A stretch of DNA of 64,000 nt from Neorhizobium huautlense (GCF_002968575.1 NZ_PVBM01000013.1:1-64000), one strand, 5' to 3'; shown: positions 44,031 to 54,404, numbered from the stretch's first letter. A program made the numbers and translations. Notes: a model not told the origin generated them from the sequence alone.

Positions 44031-44057
44031 CAAAAAACCCGGACTGGCGTCCGGGTT
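44031..44057 (-). terminator. Terminator of the peroxiredoxin gene
   Basis: Arms AACCCGGAC (44036-44044) and GTCCGGGTT (44049-44057) with a 4-nt loop. Read on the minus strand the hairpin is followed by TTTTTT. It lies between the peroxiredoxin stop and the ureE start. Confidence 0.85.
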
Positions 44058-44081
44058 CCGGATGGCGCGGAATGCACCAAA

Positions 44082-44624
44082 TCAAGCCGCGATCTTGGCC
44101 GACTTCAGATTCTCCAGGATATTCTGCGGAGAAGAAACGCCATAGGGGTCGGAGTCGCAGTTGTCGGAATAACCTTCCTCTTCAAACCACTGCTCGACGA
44201 TGCCGTCATTGATGATGGCGGCATAACGCCAGGAGCGCATCCCGAAGCCGAGATTGTCCTTGGCGACCAGCATGCCCATCTTGCGGGTGAATTCACCCGA
44301 ACCATCCGGAATGAGCTTGACGTTCTCAAGGTTCTGGCTTTTGCCCCAGGCGTTCATGACAAAAGCATCGTTGACGGAAATGCAATAGATTTCGTCGATG
44401 CCCTGTGCCTTGAACTCACCGGTAAGCTTTTCGAAATCCGGCAGCTGATAAGTCGAGCAGGTTGGCGTGAAGGCACCAGGTAGCGAAAAGAGGACGACAC
44501 GCTTGCCGGAAAAATAGTCCCTGGTCGTCTTGTCTTCCCAGCGGAAGGGATTCGGGCCGCCGATCGACTCGTCGCGTACGCGGGTCCGGAACGTCACATC
44601 GGGAATACGTTTTCCAATAAGCAT
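44082..44624 (-). CDS. Peroxiredoxin (Prx5/AhpE-like, hybrid-type)
   Basis: A 180-residue thiol peroxidase. The active-site segment is LPGAFTPTCSTYQLPDFEKL (residues about 50-69) with the peroxidatic cysteine in TPTCS. PRX5-type features follow (INDAFVMNAWGKSQ, GSGEFTRKMG). It reduces hydroperoxides in the cytoplasm, recycled by glutaredoxin or thioredoxin. It sits between ureC and ureE on the same strand, with its own terminator, so it appears inserted within the urease set. Functional linkage to urease is not evident. Confidence 0.9.
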   Translation of the reverse strand: MLIGKRIPDVTFRTRVRDESIGGPNPFRWEDKTTRDYFSGKRVVLFSLPGAFTPTCSTYQLPDFEKLTGEFKAQGIDEIYCISVNDAFVMNAWGKSQNLENVKLIPDGSGEFTRKMGMLVAKDNLGFGMRSWRYAAIINDGIVEQWFEEEGYSDNCDSDPYGVSSPQNILENLKSAKIAA

Positions 44625-44818
44625 GGTTTCAACTCTCCTGAAATCGCGGAAAATCGACGGCTTGGGCGACCGCCTGAATGAGATGACGAAAACTAACGTA
44701 AAATATCTTGCAGTGCAGCATCAAAGGTCTGCGGCATAACAGCCATGCGCTCTACGCATACATGGGTAACGCGCCGATCGGCGGCCGCCTGATTGCCGCT
44801 TACCTCCGGATTTGGGTG

Positions 44819-46528
44819 TCAGAACAGAAAATAACGCTGCGCCATCGGCAGCACCGTCGCCGGCTCGCAAGTGAGCAGCTCGCCGTCGGCACGCACCTCG
44901 TAGGTTTCCGGATCGACCTCCACATGCGGCGTTGCCGAATTATGGATCATCGAGGCTTTCGAAATGCCGCCGCGGACGTTCCTGACCGCCAGCAGCTTCT
45001 TGGCGACGCCGAGCTTGTGGGCGAGACCCGCATCGAGCGAGGCCTGGGATACGAACGTGACGGAGGAATTGGTCCGAAGCTTGCCGTAGGCCGCAAACAT
45101 TGGCCGGTAATGCATCGGCTGCGGGGTGGGTATCGAGGCGTTCGGGTCGCCCATCGGCGCGGCTGCGATCGAGCCGCCGAGCAGCACCATGTCCGGCTTC
45201 ACGCCGAAGAAGGCCGGATTCCAGAGTACGAGGTCGGCCCGCTTGCCGACTTCCACCGAACCGATTTCATGGGAAACGCCATGGGCGATCGCCGGGTTGA
45301 TTGTATATTTGGCGATATAGCGCTTGACGCGGAAATTGTCGTTATCGCCGGTTTCTTCCTTCAGCTGACCGCGCTGACGCTTCATCTTGTCGGCCGTCTG
45401 CCAGGTGCGGATCGCCACCTCACCGACGCGGCCCATGGCTTGGCTATCGGAAGAAATGATCGAGAAGGCGCCGATATCGTGGAGAATATCTTCCGCCGCG
45501 ATGGTTTCCTTGCGGATGCGGCTTTCGGCAAAGGCGATGTCTTCCGGGATCGACGGCGACAGGTGATGGCAGACCATCAGCATGTCGAGGTGTTCCGCGA
45601 GCGTGTTGACCGTATAAGGCCGCGTCGGGTTGGTCGAGGACGGGATGACGTTCGGATTGCCGCAGACCTTGATGATGTCGGGCGCGTGCCCGCCGCCAGC
45701 CCCTTCCGTGTGGAAGGCATGGATGGTGCGGCCCCGGATGGCCGCGACCGTATCCTCCACGAAACCACTTTCGTTCAGCGTATCGGTGTGGATCATCACC
45801 TGCACGTCGAACTGGTCCGCAACCGTCAGGCAATTGTCGATGGCCGCTGGCGTCGTGCCCCAGTCCTCATGCAGCTTGAGCGATGAGGCGCCGGCAAGAA
45901 TCATTTCCTCCAGCGGCGCCGGCAGCGAGGCATTGCCCTTGCCGGCAAGCGCGAGGTTCATCGGGAACGCATCGAAGCTTTCGATCATCCGTTCGATATG
46001 CCAGGCACCGGTGCAGGTGGTGGCGAGCGTGCCATGCGCCGGCCCAGTGCCGCCGCCCAGCATGCAGGTGACGCCCGACATCAGCGCTTCCTCGATCTGC
46101 TGCGGGCAGATGTAGTGGATATGCGCGTCCATGCCGCCGGCGGTCAGGATCTTGCCCTCGCCTGCAATCGCCTCGGTCGACGGGCCGACGATGATCGTGA
46201 CACCTGGCTGCGTATCCGGATTTCCGGCCTTGCCAATTGCATGGATGCGTCCGTCCTTCAGGCCGACATCCGCCTTGTAGATGCCAGAATGGTCGACGAT
46301 CAGCGCATTGGTGATGACAGTGTCGACCGCGCCCTCCGCCCGCGTCGCCTGGCTCTGGCCCATGCCGTCGCGGATGACCTTGCCGCCGCCGAATTTCACC
46401 TCTTCGCCATAGACGGTGAAATCCTTCTCCACCTCGATGAAGAGCTCCGTATCCGCAAGCCGCACCTTGTCGCCCACGGTCGGACCGAACATCGAGGCAT
46501 AGGCGGCGCGGGACATCTTGTGTGGCAT
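44819..46528 (-). CDS. ureC: Urease subunit alpha
   Basis: The 569-residue catalytic subunit that hydrolyses urea to ammonia and carbamate. Nickel and active-site motifs are canonical: [13 protein letters not shown] (HxH), SLKLHEDWG (carbamylated Lys), [38 protein letters not shown] (flap Cys-His) and [13 protein letters not shown] (Asp). The frame extends to 46807, but [20 protein letters not shown] at 46528 gives the normal length with AGAGG upstream. It lies after the LprI-like gene and before the peroxiredoxin. Confidence 0.97.
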   Translation of the reverse strand: MPHKMSRAAYASMFGPTVGDKVRLADTELFIEVEKDFTVYGEEVKFGGGKVIRDGMGQSQATRAEGAVDTVITNALIVDHSGIYKADVGLKDGRIHAIGKAGNPDTQPGVTIIVGPSTEAIAGEGKILTAGGMDAHIHYICPQQIEEALMSGVTCMLGGGTGPAHGTLATTCTGAWHIERMIESFDAFPMNLALAGKGNASLPAPLEEMILAGASSLKLHEDWGTTPAAIDNCLTVADQFDVQVMIHTDTLNESGFVEDTVAAIRGRTIHAFHTEGAGGGHAPDIIKVCGNPNVIPSSTNPTRPYTVNTLAEHLDMLMVCHHLSPSIPEDIAFAESRIRKETIAAEDILHDIGAFSIISSDSQAMGRVGEVAIRTWQTADKMKRQRGQLKEETGDNDNFRVKRYIAKYTINPAIAHGVSHEIGSVEVGKRADLVLWNPAFFGVKPDMVLLGGSIAAAPMGDPNASIPTPQPMHYRPMFAAYGKLRTNSSVTFVSQASLDAGLAHKLGVAKKLLAVRNVRGGISKASMIHNSATPHVEVDPETYEVRADGELLTCEPATVLPMAQRYFLF

Positions 46529-46587
46529 GGACGGTCTACCTCTGGAATTCGAGTAATTTGGGAATGGAATTTTGACCGATAGGGAAC

Positions 46588-46995
46588 TCAGTTCCCCATG
46601 ATCTCGGTCAGCTCTTTCAGTTCGGCCGTCCGCTTGCGGGTGAGGTCTGCCTGGCAACCGTAGATGAGCTGGGGCTCCATCGAGCCGCCGCGGGCCTGAT
46701 AACCGTAGGAGGCGCATTGAGCATCGCGATAGGCGACCCAAGCGCGCTGCGCCTTGACGAGCGCATCTTCGGCCCCTTTCAGATTGGCCTCCGCGTCGGC
46801 ATCCCATGTCTTCATGGCCTTGCGGGCCTTCTGGTACTCCACGTTGAGGATCTTGTCGGCAGCGTTCAATTCCTGCTCTTCACAATAGGTCATTTCCATC
46901 TGCGTGATGGGGTTCTTGCAGTTGGGCTTCGGCTCCTGCGCAAGCGCAGGCAGGGCGAAAACCAACAGAACGGCGGCGGCTATCGTCAATTTCAC
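46588..46995 (-). CDS. LprI-family lysozyme-inhibitor-like protein (DUF1311)
   Basis: A 135-residue secreted protein. Signal peptide: [20 protein letters not shown]. Four cysteines ([24 protein letters not shown]) match the LprI/DUF1311 domain, with [12 protein letters not shown] as the conserved core. The GTG start at 46995 overlaps the ureB stop (GTGA), so the two are coupled. Such genes occur between ureB and ureC in several rhizobia. LprI inhibits lysozyme in mycobacteria; the role in urease clusters is not known. Confidence 0.85.
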   Translation of the reverse strand: MKLTIAAAVLLVFALPALAQEPKPNCKNPITQMEMTYCEEQELNAADKILNVEYQKARKAMKTWDADAEANLKGAEDALVKAQRAWVAYRDAQCASYGYQARGGSMEPQLIYGCQADLTRKRTAELKELTEIMGN

Positions 46996-47297
46996 AGGGC
47001 ACCCATGATCTTTTGCTGGAAACCGTAGACTTCCCGTTTGCCCGAAAGCGGGATTAGCGTGACTTGCCGGGTCTGCCCGGGCTCGAAGCGCACTGCCGTG
47101 CCGGCCGGGATATCGAGCCGCATGCCGCGGGCTTTCTCGCGGTCGAACGAAAGGCCGTTGTTGGTCTCGAAGAAATGATAATGGCTGCCCACCTGCACTG
47201 GCCGGTCGCCGGTGTTGGAGACCTCCACCGTCACCGTCGGAGCGCCGGAGTTGAGCTCGATTTCGCCTGCAGCGGCAATGACTTCGCCAGGAATCAT
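46992..47297 (-). CDS. ureB: Urease subunit beta
   Basis: A 101-residue subunit of the urease trimer. It begins [18 protein letters not shown] and contains [20 protein letters not shown], the family signature near residue 40. GAGGAGG precedes the ATG at 47297. It follows the DUF1272 gene and is coupled to the LprI-like gene. Length is normal. Confidence 0.96.
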   Translation of the reverse strand: MIPGEVIAAAGEIELNSGAPTVTVEVSNTGDRPVQVGSHYHFFETNNGLSFDREKARGMRLDIPAGTAVRFEPGQTRQVTLIPLSGKREVYGFQQKIMGAL

Positions 47298-47308
47298 GAC
47301 TCTCCTCC

Positions 47309-47560
47309 TCAAGCAGCCTTGGGCGCACAGCCCTCGGCCTTCAAAACGCGTTTCGTGGATGCGGGGTACTTGGCGAGCTTCCCCGCCGGGCGCACCGGGC
47401 GGCGCACCAGTTCGCCGCCGCAATTCGGACAAGTGCCGGCCAGGATGGCGGTCGCACAGTCGGCGCAGAATGTGCATTCGAAGGTGCAGATCATCGCCTC
47501 CCGGCTTTCGGGCGGCAGGTCCTTGTCGCAGCATTCGCAATTGGGGCGTAGCTCCAGCAT
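47309..47560 (-). CDS. DUF1272 domain protein (zinc-ribbon-like)
   Basis: An 83-residue protein with seven to eight cysteines in CxCC and CxxC pairs ([27 protein letters not shown]), the DUF1272 pattern. It most likely binds zinc. It lies between ureA and ureB with short spacers, as in other rhizobial urease clusters. A metal-related or structural role in urease maturation is possible but unproven. Confidence 0.88.
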   Translation of the reverse strand: MLELRPNCECCDKDLPPESREAMICTFECTFCADCATAILAGTCPNCGGELVRRPVRPAGKLAKYPASTKRVLKAEGCAPKAA

Positions 47561-47570
47561 GGCGCCCTCC

Positions 47571-47873
47571 TCACCTTATGGGTTCGTGCACAGTGACGAG
47601 CTTGGTGCCGTCGGGAAAGGTCGCCTCCACCTGCACATCGTGAATCATTTCGGCAATGCCTTCCATTACCTGGTCGCGGCTGACGACATGCGCACCCGCT
47701 TCCATGAGATCGGCGACGGAACGACCGTCACGGGCACCCTCGACGACGAAATCGGTAATCAGCGCGATAGCTTCCGGATAATTCAGCTTGACGCCCCGCT
47801 CGAGCCGGCGGCGCGCAACGATCGCCGCCATTGATATCAGCAGCTTGTCTTTTTCTCTGGGCGTCAGGTTCAT
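47571..47873 (-). CDS. ureA: Urease subunit gamma
   Basis: A 100-residue subunit beginning [20 protein letters not shown], with [20 protein letters not shown] and the C-terminal [20 protein letters not shown], the family signature. It is followed 10 nt later by the DUF1272 gene and preceded by ureD. Length is normal. Confidence 0.96.
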   Translation of the reverse strand: MNLTPREKDKLLISMAAIVARRRLERGVKLNYPEAIALITDFVVEGARDGRSVADLMEAGAHVVSRDQVMEGIAEMIHDVQVEATFPDGTKLVTVHEPIR

Positions 47874-47892
47874 GGGAATCCCGTGATAAAAA

Positions 47893-48738
47893 TCAGATGT
47901 TCCAGACTTTCGGCACTGGCGCGCCGTTACGCAATACGGAAATTGCCGGTGTCAGGATTTTTCTCATCTCGAAACCGGTCGGCGCCGCAAGCCGCGCAAT
48001 CAGCTTGCCGTTCCAGTGGCTGGCTCCGCCAGTCCACGGGCTGGCTCCGCCGGCGGTATCGTCAAGACAGGCGCGGAGCTTGGAAAAAAGCACCTCGGCA
48101 AGCGGCCCGGTATAAAACAGGGTGGCGAAGGCGACCTGACCGGAGAGGACCCCTGCCGACTGCGTCATCCGCTCGATCGCGCCGTCGAACCGCAGCTCTT
48201 CGGCATGAATGAGCCTGCCGGAGCGGCGCACCCGCCACCGGTCGCGAAAAAAGCCCTCGGCAACGGCCTCGCCCATCGCCTTCCGCCCGAGCAGCACCGC
48301 CTCGACCGCTAGAAATTCGGCAGTTTCGGCAAGGTCGACATCAAGCCGGCGGGTCAACGAGGCCTGGTCGAACAGAATGGTTTCCTGGGGAAGCCAGTGG
48401 ACGGAGGCGTCCTTGCCGACAGTTATGTGGGTGGAAACGGAAGCCGTGTCGGCGGCGGCTTTATAAATCTTCTCGTTTGCCTGGGTGGTAACCGAAAGTC
48501 TGGTGGAATCAGCAGCGGCGACGGACCATTCGATCATGTCGCCGCCGGTCAGTCCCCCTGACGTATTGATGAGGATCGCCTCCATTTCAGGCGAAAATGT
48601 TTCCGGAAGACGAATTTTTGCGCAGCCTTCCTGGTAGAACTCGGCGAGCCGGGTGCGCCCGCCGGAAGCCTTGGTTACAAGGCGTCCTGCACCCCTTGCC
48701 CGCTGCGGCGCATATTGATCGGCTGGGTGCTGCTGCAC
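47893..48738 (-). CDS. ureD: Urease accessory protein UreD
   Basis: A 281-residue chaperone that binds apo-urease with UreF and UreG. Core motifs are [13 protein letters not shown] and [17 protein letters not shown] near residues 30-60, and [10 protein letters not shown]. An open frame runs to 48861, but the GTG at 48738 is chosen because AGGGGA precedes it and the N-terminus then resembles other rhizobial UreD proteins (QRARGAGRL). The first 64 nt overlap the 3' end of the upstream esterase gene. It is the first urease gene in the minus-strand order D, A, B, C. Confidence 0.9.
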   Translation of the reverse strand: MQQHPADQYAPQRARGAGRLVTKASGGRTRLAEFYQEGCAKIRLPETFSPEMEAILINTSGGLTGGDMIEWSVAAADSTRLSVTTQANEKIYKAAADTASVSTHITVGKDASVHWLPQETILFDQASLTRRLDVDLAETAEFLAVEAVLLGRKAMGEAVAEGFFRDRWRVRRSGRLIHAEELRFDGAIERMTQSAGVLSGQVAFATLFYTGPLAEVLFSKLRACLDDTAGGASPWTGGASHWNGKLIARLAAPTGFEMRKILTPAISVLRNGAPVPKVWNI

Positions 48739-49868
48739 GTCGTCCCCTGAAGATCGGTATCGGTCGCGCAATCCGATGCAACGCCCGTGCCAGATTTCCC
48801 CTTTGCGGGCGCGGCGGTGGCGATCACATCGGTGCTGTCGGCCTTGCCGAAAAACTCCCACATCCGCGATGCCGGATCAATATTCGCATCGAAAGCCGGC
48901 TTGGCGTCGGCAACGGTGGCGACCTTGGTGACGCCTGCAGCGCCATCCTTGGCAGCGGCAATGACCGCTTCCGTCGCCGGTGCCGGTTTCGGCCAGGCAT
49001 GGGTGCCATTGGCAAAGACGTAGGATGCGACACGGGCACCGTTCTTGCAGGTGCCGTAGAGGCTGAAGGTCACGTCGTCGACGGTCTTCGGATCGCCGTT
49101 GCCCTTGCAGCCGTCGAGCTCGGTCCATCTCTGTATCGCGGTCTTGAAGCCGTATTGCCAGTAGGCCTTGCCGCCGCCGGCATAGGGATTGGCGTCGTCC
49201 TTCTCGCCGGCAAAGGCCATGATGGAGATCGGCCTTGCTGGCGAGCAGTTTTCCGCATCGGGCCTCCACTTGCCGTCGATCTCGACCGGTCGGCCGGCGC
49301 GCAGCGAATGCACGAAGCCTGCGGCCGCGAAATCGTCGTGCCCAGCGCAAAGATAGGCCGAAAGCATACGCCCGCCGCCGGAATAACCGGAGGCGTAGAT
49401 GCGTGCCGGATCGGTGCAGAAGGTCTCCTTCACCGTCTCGAGCGCCTGCGTGATATAGGCAACTTCATTGAGGCCGCCGGGTTGGGTCGTTACGTAAGGC
49501 ACATTCCAGGCATAGGTGCCGGCCGAACTGCCGGGCAGGCTCCCCTGCAGCGCCATGACGATGAAGCCGTTCTTTTCGGCAACTTTGTCCCAGGAACTCC
49601 TGTTCAGCTGACCTTGAGGATTGCTGTGGCTGCCATGAAAGTCGAAAACGACCGGGACTTTCTGGCTGCCGGTATAGGAAGAGGGAATGAAGTAGACGGC
49701 CGAACGCGAAACCCCTTCGCTTTCGATGGTGATGGGATGACGGCCCGGTTCCAGGGGCTGGCCGCAGCCGGCATAGGCACCGCTCGCAGCCAAGAAAAAA
49801 GCCCCTACTGCGGTCGCGCGAGTAAGAGCGGGGTTGGAAAAGGTACCGGCAACGCGAGCAAAATCCAT
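48675..49868 (-). CDS. Secreted PHB depolymerase-type esterase
   Basis: A 397-residue alpha/beta hydrolase. Signal peptide of about 30 residues ([19 protein letters not shown]). The catalytic nucleophile elbow reads [10 protein letters not shown] (GxSxG), with [12 protein letters not shown] as the oxyanion segment and NGTHAWP for the His. The family includes extracellular PHB depolymerases and feruloyl esterases. The start at 49868 follows GAGG. It lies between urtE and ureD and overlaps ureD by 64 nt, an unusual insertion in the urea region. The substrate is not certain. Confidence 0.82.
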   Translation of the reverse strand: MDFARVAGTFSNPALTRATAVGAFFLAASGAYAGCGQPLEPGRHPITIESEGVSRSAVYFIPSSYTGSQKVPVVFDFHGSHSNPQGQLNRSSWDKVAEKNGFIVMALQGSLPGSSAGTYAWNVPYVTTQPGGLNEVAYITQALETVKETFCTDPARIYASGYSGGGRMLSAYLCAGHDDFAAAGFVHSLRAGRPVEIDGKWRPDAENCSPARPISIMAFAGEKDDANPYAGGGKAYWQYGFKTAIQRWTELDGCKGNGDPKTVDDVTFSLYGTCKNGARVASYVFANGTHAWPKPAPATEAVIAAAKDGAAGVTKVATVADAKPAFDANIDPASRMWEFFGKADSTDVIATAAPAKGKSGTGVASDCATDTDLQGTTCSSTQPINMRRSGQGVQDAL

Positions 49869-50043
49869 CAGCGCCTCATCATGGGTGCGGGAAGTGGTGT
49901 CAACAATGTGCAAGGTCCGCCTCAGAGTGTTCCAAGCTTACATGGAACGCTCCCTACGCCGCCTAGGTAACACATATCCGCTGATGACGAAACGCACGAA
50001 GTGCTGCGACGCGATACAAACATTCACCATGGAAATACTAGGA

Positions 50044-50739
50044 CTACACAGTCAGGTGCCGCCTCGCTTCTGCCGTATCCAATGTTTCGGCCGCACCCTC
50101 ATGCACAATTTCGCCACGATCCATGATGTAAACCTGATCGGCAAGCTCTCGGCAGAAATCCAGATACTGTTCGACCAGCAGGATGGCCATGCCGGTCGAG
50201 TCGCGGAGATAGCGGATCGCCCGGCCGATATCCTTGATGATCGAAGGCTGAATGCCTTCGGTGGGTTCGTCGAGCACGAGAATCTTCGGACGGGTGACCA
50301 TGGCGCGGCCGATCGCCAGCTGCTGCTGCTGGCCACCGGACAGGTCGCCACCGCGTCGTCCGAGCATGGTTTTCAAAACCGGAAACAACGAAAAGATTTC
50401 ATCCGGAATGGAGCGATCCTTCCGGGCGAGCGGCGCATAACCGCTTTCAAGGTTTTCCTGCACGGTGAGCAGCGGGAAGATTTCGCGCCCCTGTGGCACG
50501 TAGCCGATGCCGTGCTTGGCGCGGGCATAGGGTTGCAGGCCGTTCAGCACTTCGTTTTGGAAGCTGATCGTACCGGCGCTGACCGCGTGCTGGCCGGTAA
50601 CGGCTCGGAGAAGAGAGCTCTTCCCCACGCCGTTGCGCCCCAGCACGCAGGTGATCTTGCCCATTTCGGCGGTGATCGAGACGCCACGCAACGCCTGTGC
50701 CGCGCCGTAGTGAAGATTGATGTTGTTGACCGTCAGCAT
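50044..50739 (-). CDS. urtE: Urea ABC transporter ATP-binding subunit UrtE
   Basis: A 231-residue ATPase of the LivF type. Walker A is GRNGVGKSS (about residue 37), the LSGGQQQQLAIGRAM signature lies near 138, and Walker B ILVLDEPTEGIQPS near 158. It begins MLTVNNINLHYGAAQALRGV. It pairs with UrtD to energise uptake through UrtB/UrtC. The start is 2 nt from the urtD stop; the larger open frame upstream is not coding. Confidence 0.93.
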   Translation of the reverse strand: MLTVNNINLHYGAAQALRGVSITAEMGKITCVLGRNGVGKSSLLRAVTGQHAVSAGTISFQNEVLNGLQPYARAKHGIGYVPQGREIFPLLTVQENLESGYAPLARKDRSIPDEIFSLFPVLKTMLGRRGGDLSGGQQQQLAIGRAMVTRPKILVLDEPTEGIQPSIIKDIGRAIRYLRDSTGMAILLVEQYLDFCRELADQVYIMDRGEIVHEGAAETLDTAEARRHLTV

Positions 50740-50741
50740 AA

Positions 50742-51503
50742 TCACCGCCCCAGATAGTTCTCGATCACCTTCGGATCGTTGGACACGAAATCGATCGAGC
50801 CCTCGGCGAGCACGGAGCCTTCCGCCAGGCACGTCACCTTGACGCCGAGCTCGCGGATGAAGCCCATGTCGTGTTCGACCACGACGACTGATCGCGTCTT
50901 GGCGATTTCCTTGAGGAGTTCGGCGGTTTCGGCCGTTTCCGCGTCCGTCATGCCGGCGACAGGTTCGTCGACGAGCAGGAGTTTGGGCTCCTGGGCAAGC
51001 AGCATGCCGATCTCCAGCCATTGCTTCTGGCCGTGCGAAAGATTGGCTGCGAGCTCGTCCTTGCGATGGGTCAGGCGGATGGTCGAAAGGATTTCCTCGA
51101 TGCGCGCCTCGTCTTCGGTCGACAGCGTGTAGAAGAGCGTGGCAAACACCCCGCGGTCGCGGTTGAGCGCCAGTTCCAGATTGTCCCAGACGGTGTGGCT
51201 TTCGAAGACAGTCGGCTTCTGGAATTTGCGGCCGATGCCGAGCTGGGCGATATCGGCCTCGTCCTTTTTCGTCAGATCGATCGCATCCTCGAACAACACC
51301 GTGCCGGTGTCCGGCCTCGTCTTGCCGGTGATGATATCCATCATCGTCGTCTTACCGGCGCCATTCGGACCGATGATGGCGCGCAGCTCGCCGGGTTCGA
51401 CCACGAAGGACAGCGAGTTCAGCGCCTTGAAACCGTCGAAGGAGACGGAGACGTTTTCGAGATAGAGCAGGCTTTTTTGTCTTGTTTCGGCAATCATATT
51501 CAT
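50742..51503 (-). CDS. urtD: Urea ABC transporter ATP-binding subunit UrtD
   Basis: A 253-residue ATPase of the LivG type. It begins MNMIAETRQKSLLYLENVSV, with Walker A GPNGAGKTT (about residue 47), the LSHGQKQWLEIGMLLAQ signature and LLLVDEPVAGMTDAE for Walker B. GGAG precedes the start at 51503; a GTG 9 nt upstream that overlaps the urtC stop is an alternative. It forms the heterodimer with UrtE. Confidence 0.93.
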   Translation of the reverse strand: MNMIAETRQKSLLYLENVSVSFDGFKALNSLSFVVEPGELRAIIGPNGAGKTTMMDIITGKTRPDTGTVLFEDAIDLTKKDEADIAQLGIGRKFQKPTVFESHTVWDNLELALNRDRGVFATLFYTLSTEDEARIEEILSTIRLTHRKDELAANLSHGQKQWLEIGMLLAQEPKLLLVDEPVAGMTDAETAETAELLKEIAKTRSVVVVEHDMGFIRELGVKVTCLAEGSVLAEGSIDFVSNDPKVIENYLGR

Positions 51504-51508
51504 CGTTT

Positions 51509-52678
51509 TCACTCCGCCGCCTGCGCCTGCGTGACGGGCACTGCCTCGTCCCTGCCCTTTTCCGCCTCCGCGGCAGCCTTCATCGCCTTGCGCGAATTCC
51601 AACCCTGCTGAACCGTGCCCACGATGCCCTTCGGCAGGAAGAGCGTCACGGCGATAAAGAGGCCGCCGAGCGCATAGAGCCAGATTTCCGGGAAGGCGCC
51701 GGTGAAGAAGCTTTTGCCAGCATTAACGAGCACCGCGCCGATGACCGGCCCGATCAGCGTGCCGCGCCCACCGACCGCCGTCCAGACGACCACCTCGATG
51801 GAGTTGGCAGGCGCGAATTCGCCCGGATTGATGATGCCGACCTGCGGTACGAAAAGCGCACCTGCAATGCCCGCCATCATCGCCGAGACGACGAAGGTGA
51901 AGAGCTTGATGTTCTCCACCCGGAAGCCGAGGAAACGCACCCGGCTTTCCGCATCGCGCACGCCGACCAGAACCTTGCCGAACTTCGATCGGACGATGGC
52001 CGACGCAACGAGGAGGCAGAGCGCCAGCATGATTGCCGACATGGCGAAGAGAACCGCACGCGTGCCGTCCGCCTGGACCGGGAAGCCCAGGATATCCTTG
52101 AAGTCGGTCAGGCCGTTATTGCCGCCGAAGCCCATGTCGTTGCGGAAGAAGGCGAGCATCAGCGCATAGGTCATCGCCTGGGTGATGATCGACAGATAGA
52201 CGCCGTTGACGCGGGAGCGGAAGGCGAACCAGCCGAAGACGAAGGCAAGCAGGCCGGGCACGACCAGCACCATCGCCATGGCGAAGACGAACCAGTCGAA
52301 ACCATGCCAGAACCAGGGAAGCTCCTTCCAGTTGAGGAACACCATGAAGTCCGGCAGGATCGGGTTGCCGTATACGCCTCTACTGCCGATCTGGCGCATC
52401 AGATACATGCCCATCGCATAACCGCCGAGTGCGAAGAAGGCACCGTGGCCGAGCGAGAGAATGCCGCAGTAACCCCAGACGAGATCGAGCGCGAGCGCCA
52501 GCAGCGCATAGCAGAGATATTTGCCGAAGAGCGACACGGCATAGGTCGGAATATGCAGCGCGCTGTCCGGCGGGGTCATCAGGTTGAGCGCCGGCACGAG
52601 CAGGGCGACGCCAAGCAAAATGGCGACGGCAACGACAATCCTGCCGTCGAGAGCCCGAAAGACAAAGCCGGAAATCAT
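51509..52678 (-). CDS. urtC: Urea ABC transporter permease UrtC
   Basis: A 389-residue permease of the LivM type with about ten helices. It opens MISGFVFRALDGRIVVAVAI and has LDLVWGYCGILSLGHGAFFALG and RVRFLGFRVENIKLFTFVVSA (both shown only in part). The ATG overlaps the urtB stop. The open frame extends upstream to 53128 but that part overlaps urtB. With UrtB it forms the urea channel. Confidence 0.93.
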   Translation of the reverse strand: MISGFVFRALDGRIVVAVAILLGVALLVPALNLMTPPDSALHIPTYAVSLFGKYLCYALLALALDLVWGYCGILSLGHGAFFALGGYAMGMYLMRQIGSRGVYGNPILPDFMVFLNWKELPWFWHGFDWFVFAMAMVLVVPGLLAFVFGWFAFRSRVNGVYLSIITQAMTYALMLAFFRNDMGFGGNNGLTDFKDILGFPVQADGTRAVLFAMSAIMLALCLLVASAIVRSKFGKVLVGVRDAESRVRFLGFRVENIKLFTFVVSAMMAGIAGALFVPQVGIINPGEFAPANSIEVVVWTAVGGRGTLIGPVIGAVLVNAGKSFFTGAFPEIWLYALGGLFIAVTLFLPKGIVGTVQQGWNSRKAMKAAAEAEKGRDEAVPVTQAQAAE

Positions 52679-54288
52679 GCTTCCACCGCCCTTCCCTTGA
52701 GCGCGAAGAGACCGCGCGGACGTTTCTGGATGAAGAGGATGATCAGCACCAGAACCAGGATCTTGCCGAGCACGGCACCGACCGAAGGTTCGAGGAACTT
52801 GTTCAGCACGCCGAGCGACAGTGCGCCGACCAGCGTCCCCCAGAGATTGCCGACGCCACCGAAGACCACGACCATGAAGCTGTCGATGATGTAGCTCTGG
52901 CCGAGATTCGGCGAGACGTTGTCGATCTGGGAAAGCGCGACACCCGCGATACCGGCAATGCCCGAGCCCAGCGCGAAGGTGAAGGCATCGACCCACGGCG
53001 TCTTGATGCCCATAGACGACGCCATGCGGCGGTTCTGGGTGACGGCCCGCATATTGAGGCCGAAGGCCGATTTCTTCAGCACCACCAGCAGCGCCACGAA
53101 GATCGACATGGAGAAAAGGATGATCCACATGCGGTTCCAGGTGATCGTCATGCCGCCCACGGGGAACGAACCCGACATCCAGGACGGGTTGCCGACTTCC
53201 TGGTTTGTCGGCCCGAAGATCGAGCGGATCGTCTGCTGCAGGATGAGCGAGACGCCCCAGGTGGCGAGCAGTGTTTCAAGCGGGCGACCGTAAAGAAAAC
53301 GAATGACGCCGCGCTCGATCACCAGACCGACGGCACCGGTGACGAGGAAGGCGACGGGCAGCGCGATCGCCAGAGACCAGTCGAACAGGTTTGGTGCATT
53401 GTCGCGAATCACCTCCTGCACCACGAAGGTGGAATAGGCGCCGAGCATGACCATTTCGCCATGCGCCATGTTGATGATTCCCATGACGCCGAATGTGATC
53501 GCAAGGCCGATTGCGGCGAGCAGCAGCACGGAGCCGAGCGACAGGCCATACCAGACGTTCTGCGCCATGTCCCAGAGCTGCTGTTCGCTCTCGATCGAAG
53601 CGATGGCCGCATCCAAGTCACCCTTGAGCCCGACTTCGATCGAACCGGAAACGGAATTCAGGATGCCGAGCGAATTGCGGCCTCCGAGATTCTTGATGGT
53701 TTCGATTGCGGAGCGCTTTTCATCGATGGAGCGGTCGGAGGAGAGGACCGAAACCGCCCGCGCTTCCTCCATGCGCGCCTTGACCTCCCCATCGGTCTCC
53801 TTGGCAAGGGCTGCCTCGACCAGATCGAGGTTTTCCGGGCTTGGCGAGCGCAGCACCGCCTCGGCGGCCTGCAGCCGCACGGCGCGATCCGGGCTCAAAA
53901 GCGTGAGGCCGCCCATGGCGGAGCGGATGACGCGGCGCAGATTGTTGTTGACCTTGATCTTGGTGACGGCGTTCTTCGCCGCCTGCCCGGCCGCGGCACC
54001 TGTCAACGGATCGATCAACTCGAAACCGGAACCGGCGGCCTTAGCGATGAAAACGAGATTGTCGGATTTGCGGAAATAGAGATCGCCCTCGGCAAAGGCA
54101 TTAAGCGCCGGCACGACGCGGGCATCGCCGGTTGCGGCGATCTGGCCGAGCAGTTTTTCGGCCTCGTTGAAATCAGCTTTGGCTAATGCATCGATCAAAG
54201 GTTTGGGGTCGCTCTGCGCGAAAGACGGCGCGGCGAAGGAAAGGATCAGACAGGCAAGCAAAGCCTGGAGAAAAGATTTCAAGGTCAT
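52675..54288 (-). CDS. urtB: Urea ABC transporter permease UrtB
   Basis: A 537-residue protein with two parts. A signal peptide (LKSFLQALLACLILSFAAPS) and a soluble region of about 200 residues (HEAT-like alpha repeats, about 35-225) precede a LivH-type permease with about eight helices (GLAITFGVMGIINMAHGEMV and GVGNLWGTLVGALSLGVLNK). The extra N-terminal region is known in UrtB proteins. AGGGG precedes the ATG at 54288. A 14-bp stem-loop lies between this gene and urtA. Confidence 0.93.
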   Translation of the reverse strand: MTLKSFLQALLACLILSFAAPSFAQSDPKPLIDALAKADFNEAEKLLGQIAATGDARVVPALNAFAEGDLYFRKSDNLVFIAKAAGSGFELIDPLTGAAAGQAAKNAVTKIKVNNNLRRVIRSAMGGLTLLSPDRAVRLQAAEAVLRSPSPENLDLVEAALAKETDGEVKARMEEARAVSVLSSDRSIDEKRSAIETIKNLGGRNSLGILNSVSGSIEVGLKGDLDAAIASIESEQQLWDMAQNVWYGLSLGSVLLLAAIGLAITFGVMGIINMAHGEMVMLGAYSTFVVQEVIRDNAPNLFDWSLAIALPVAFLVTGAVGLVIERGVIRFLYGRPLETLLATWGVSLILQQTIRSIFGPTNQEVGNPSWMSGSFPVGGMTITWNRMWIILFSMSIFVALLVVLKKSAFGLNMRAVTQNRRMASSMGIKTPWVDAFTFALGSGIAGIAGVALSQIDNVSPNLGQSYIIDSFMVVVFGGVGNLWGTLVGALSLGVLNKFLEPSVGAVLGKILVLVLIILFIQKRPRGLFALKGRAVEA

Positions 54289-54373
54289 GATATCGCCCCT
54301 GTCGGCCGGCCGGAACGCCCCTCGCCTGAAACCCTGAGGCCGAAGGAACAACTGGCGGCGACGCCGCAATTCT

Positions 54374-54404
54374 CTCTCCCCGACCTGGTTCAGGTCGGGG
54401 AGAG
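54374..54404 (-). promoter_or_regulatory. 14-bp stem-loop in the urtA-urtB gap
   Basis: Arms 54374-54387 and 54391-54404 are perfectly complementary with a 3-nt loop. No U-run follows on the minus strand. Between a binding-protein gene and its permease genes such hairpins commonly protect the upstream mRNA and attenuate the rest, so UrtA would be made in excess. This role is inferred. Confidence 0.65.
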
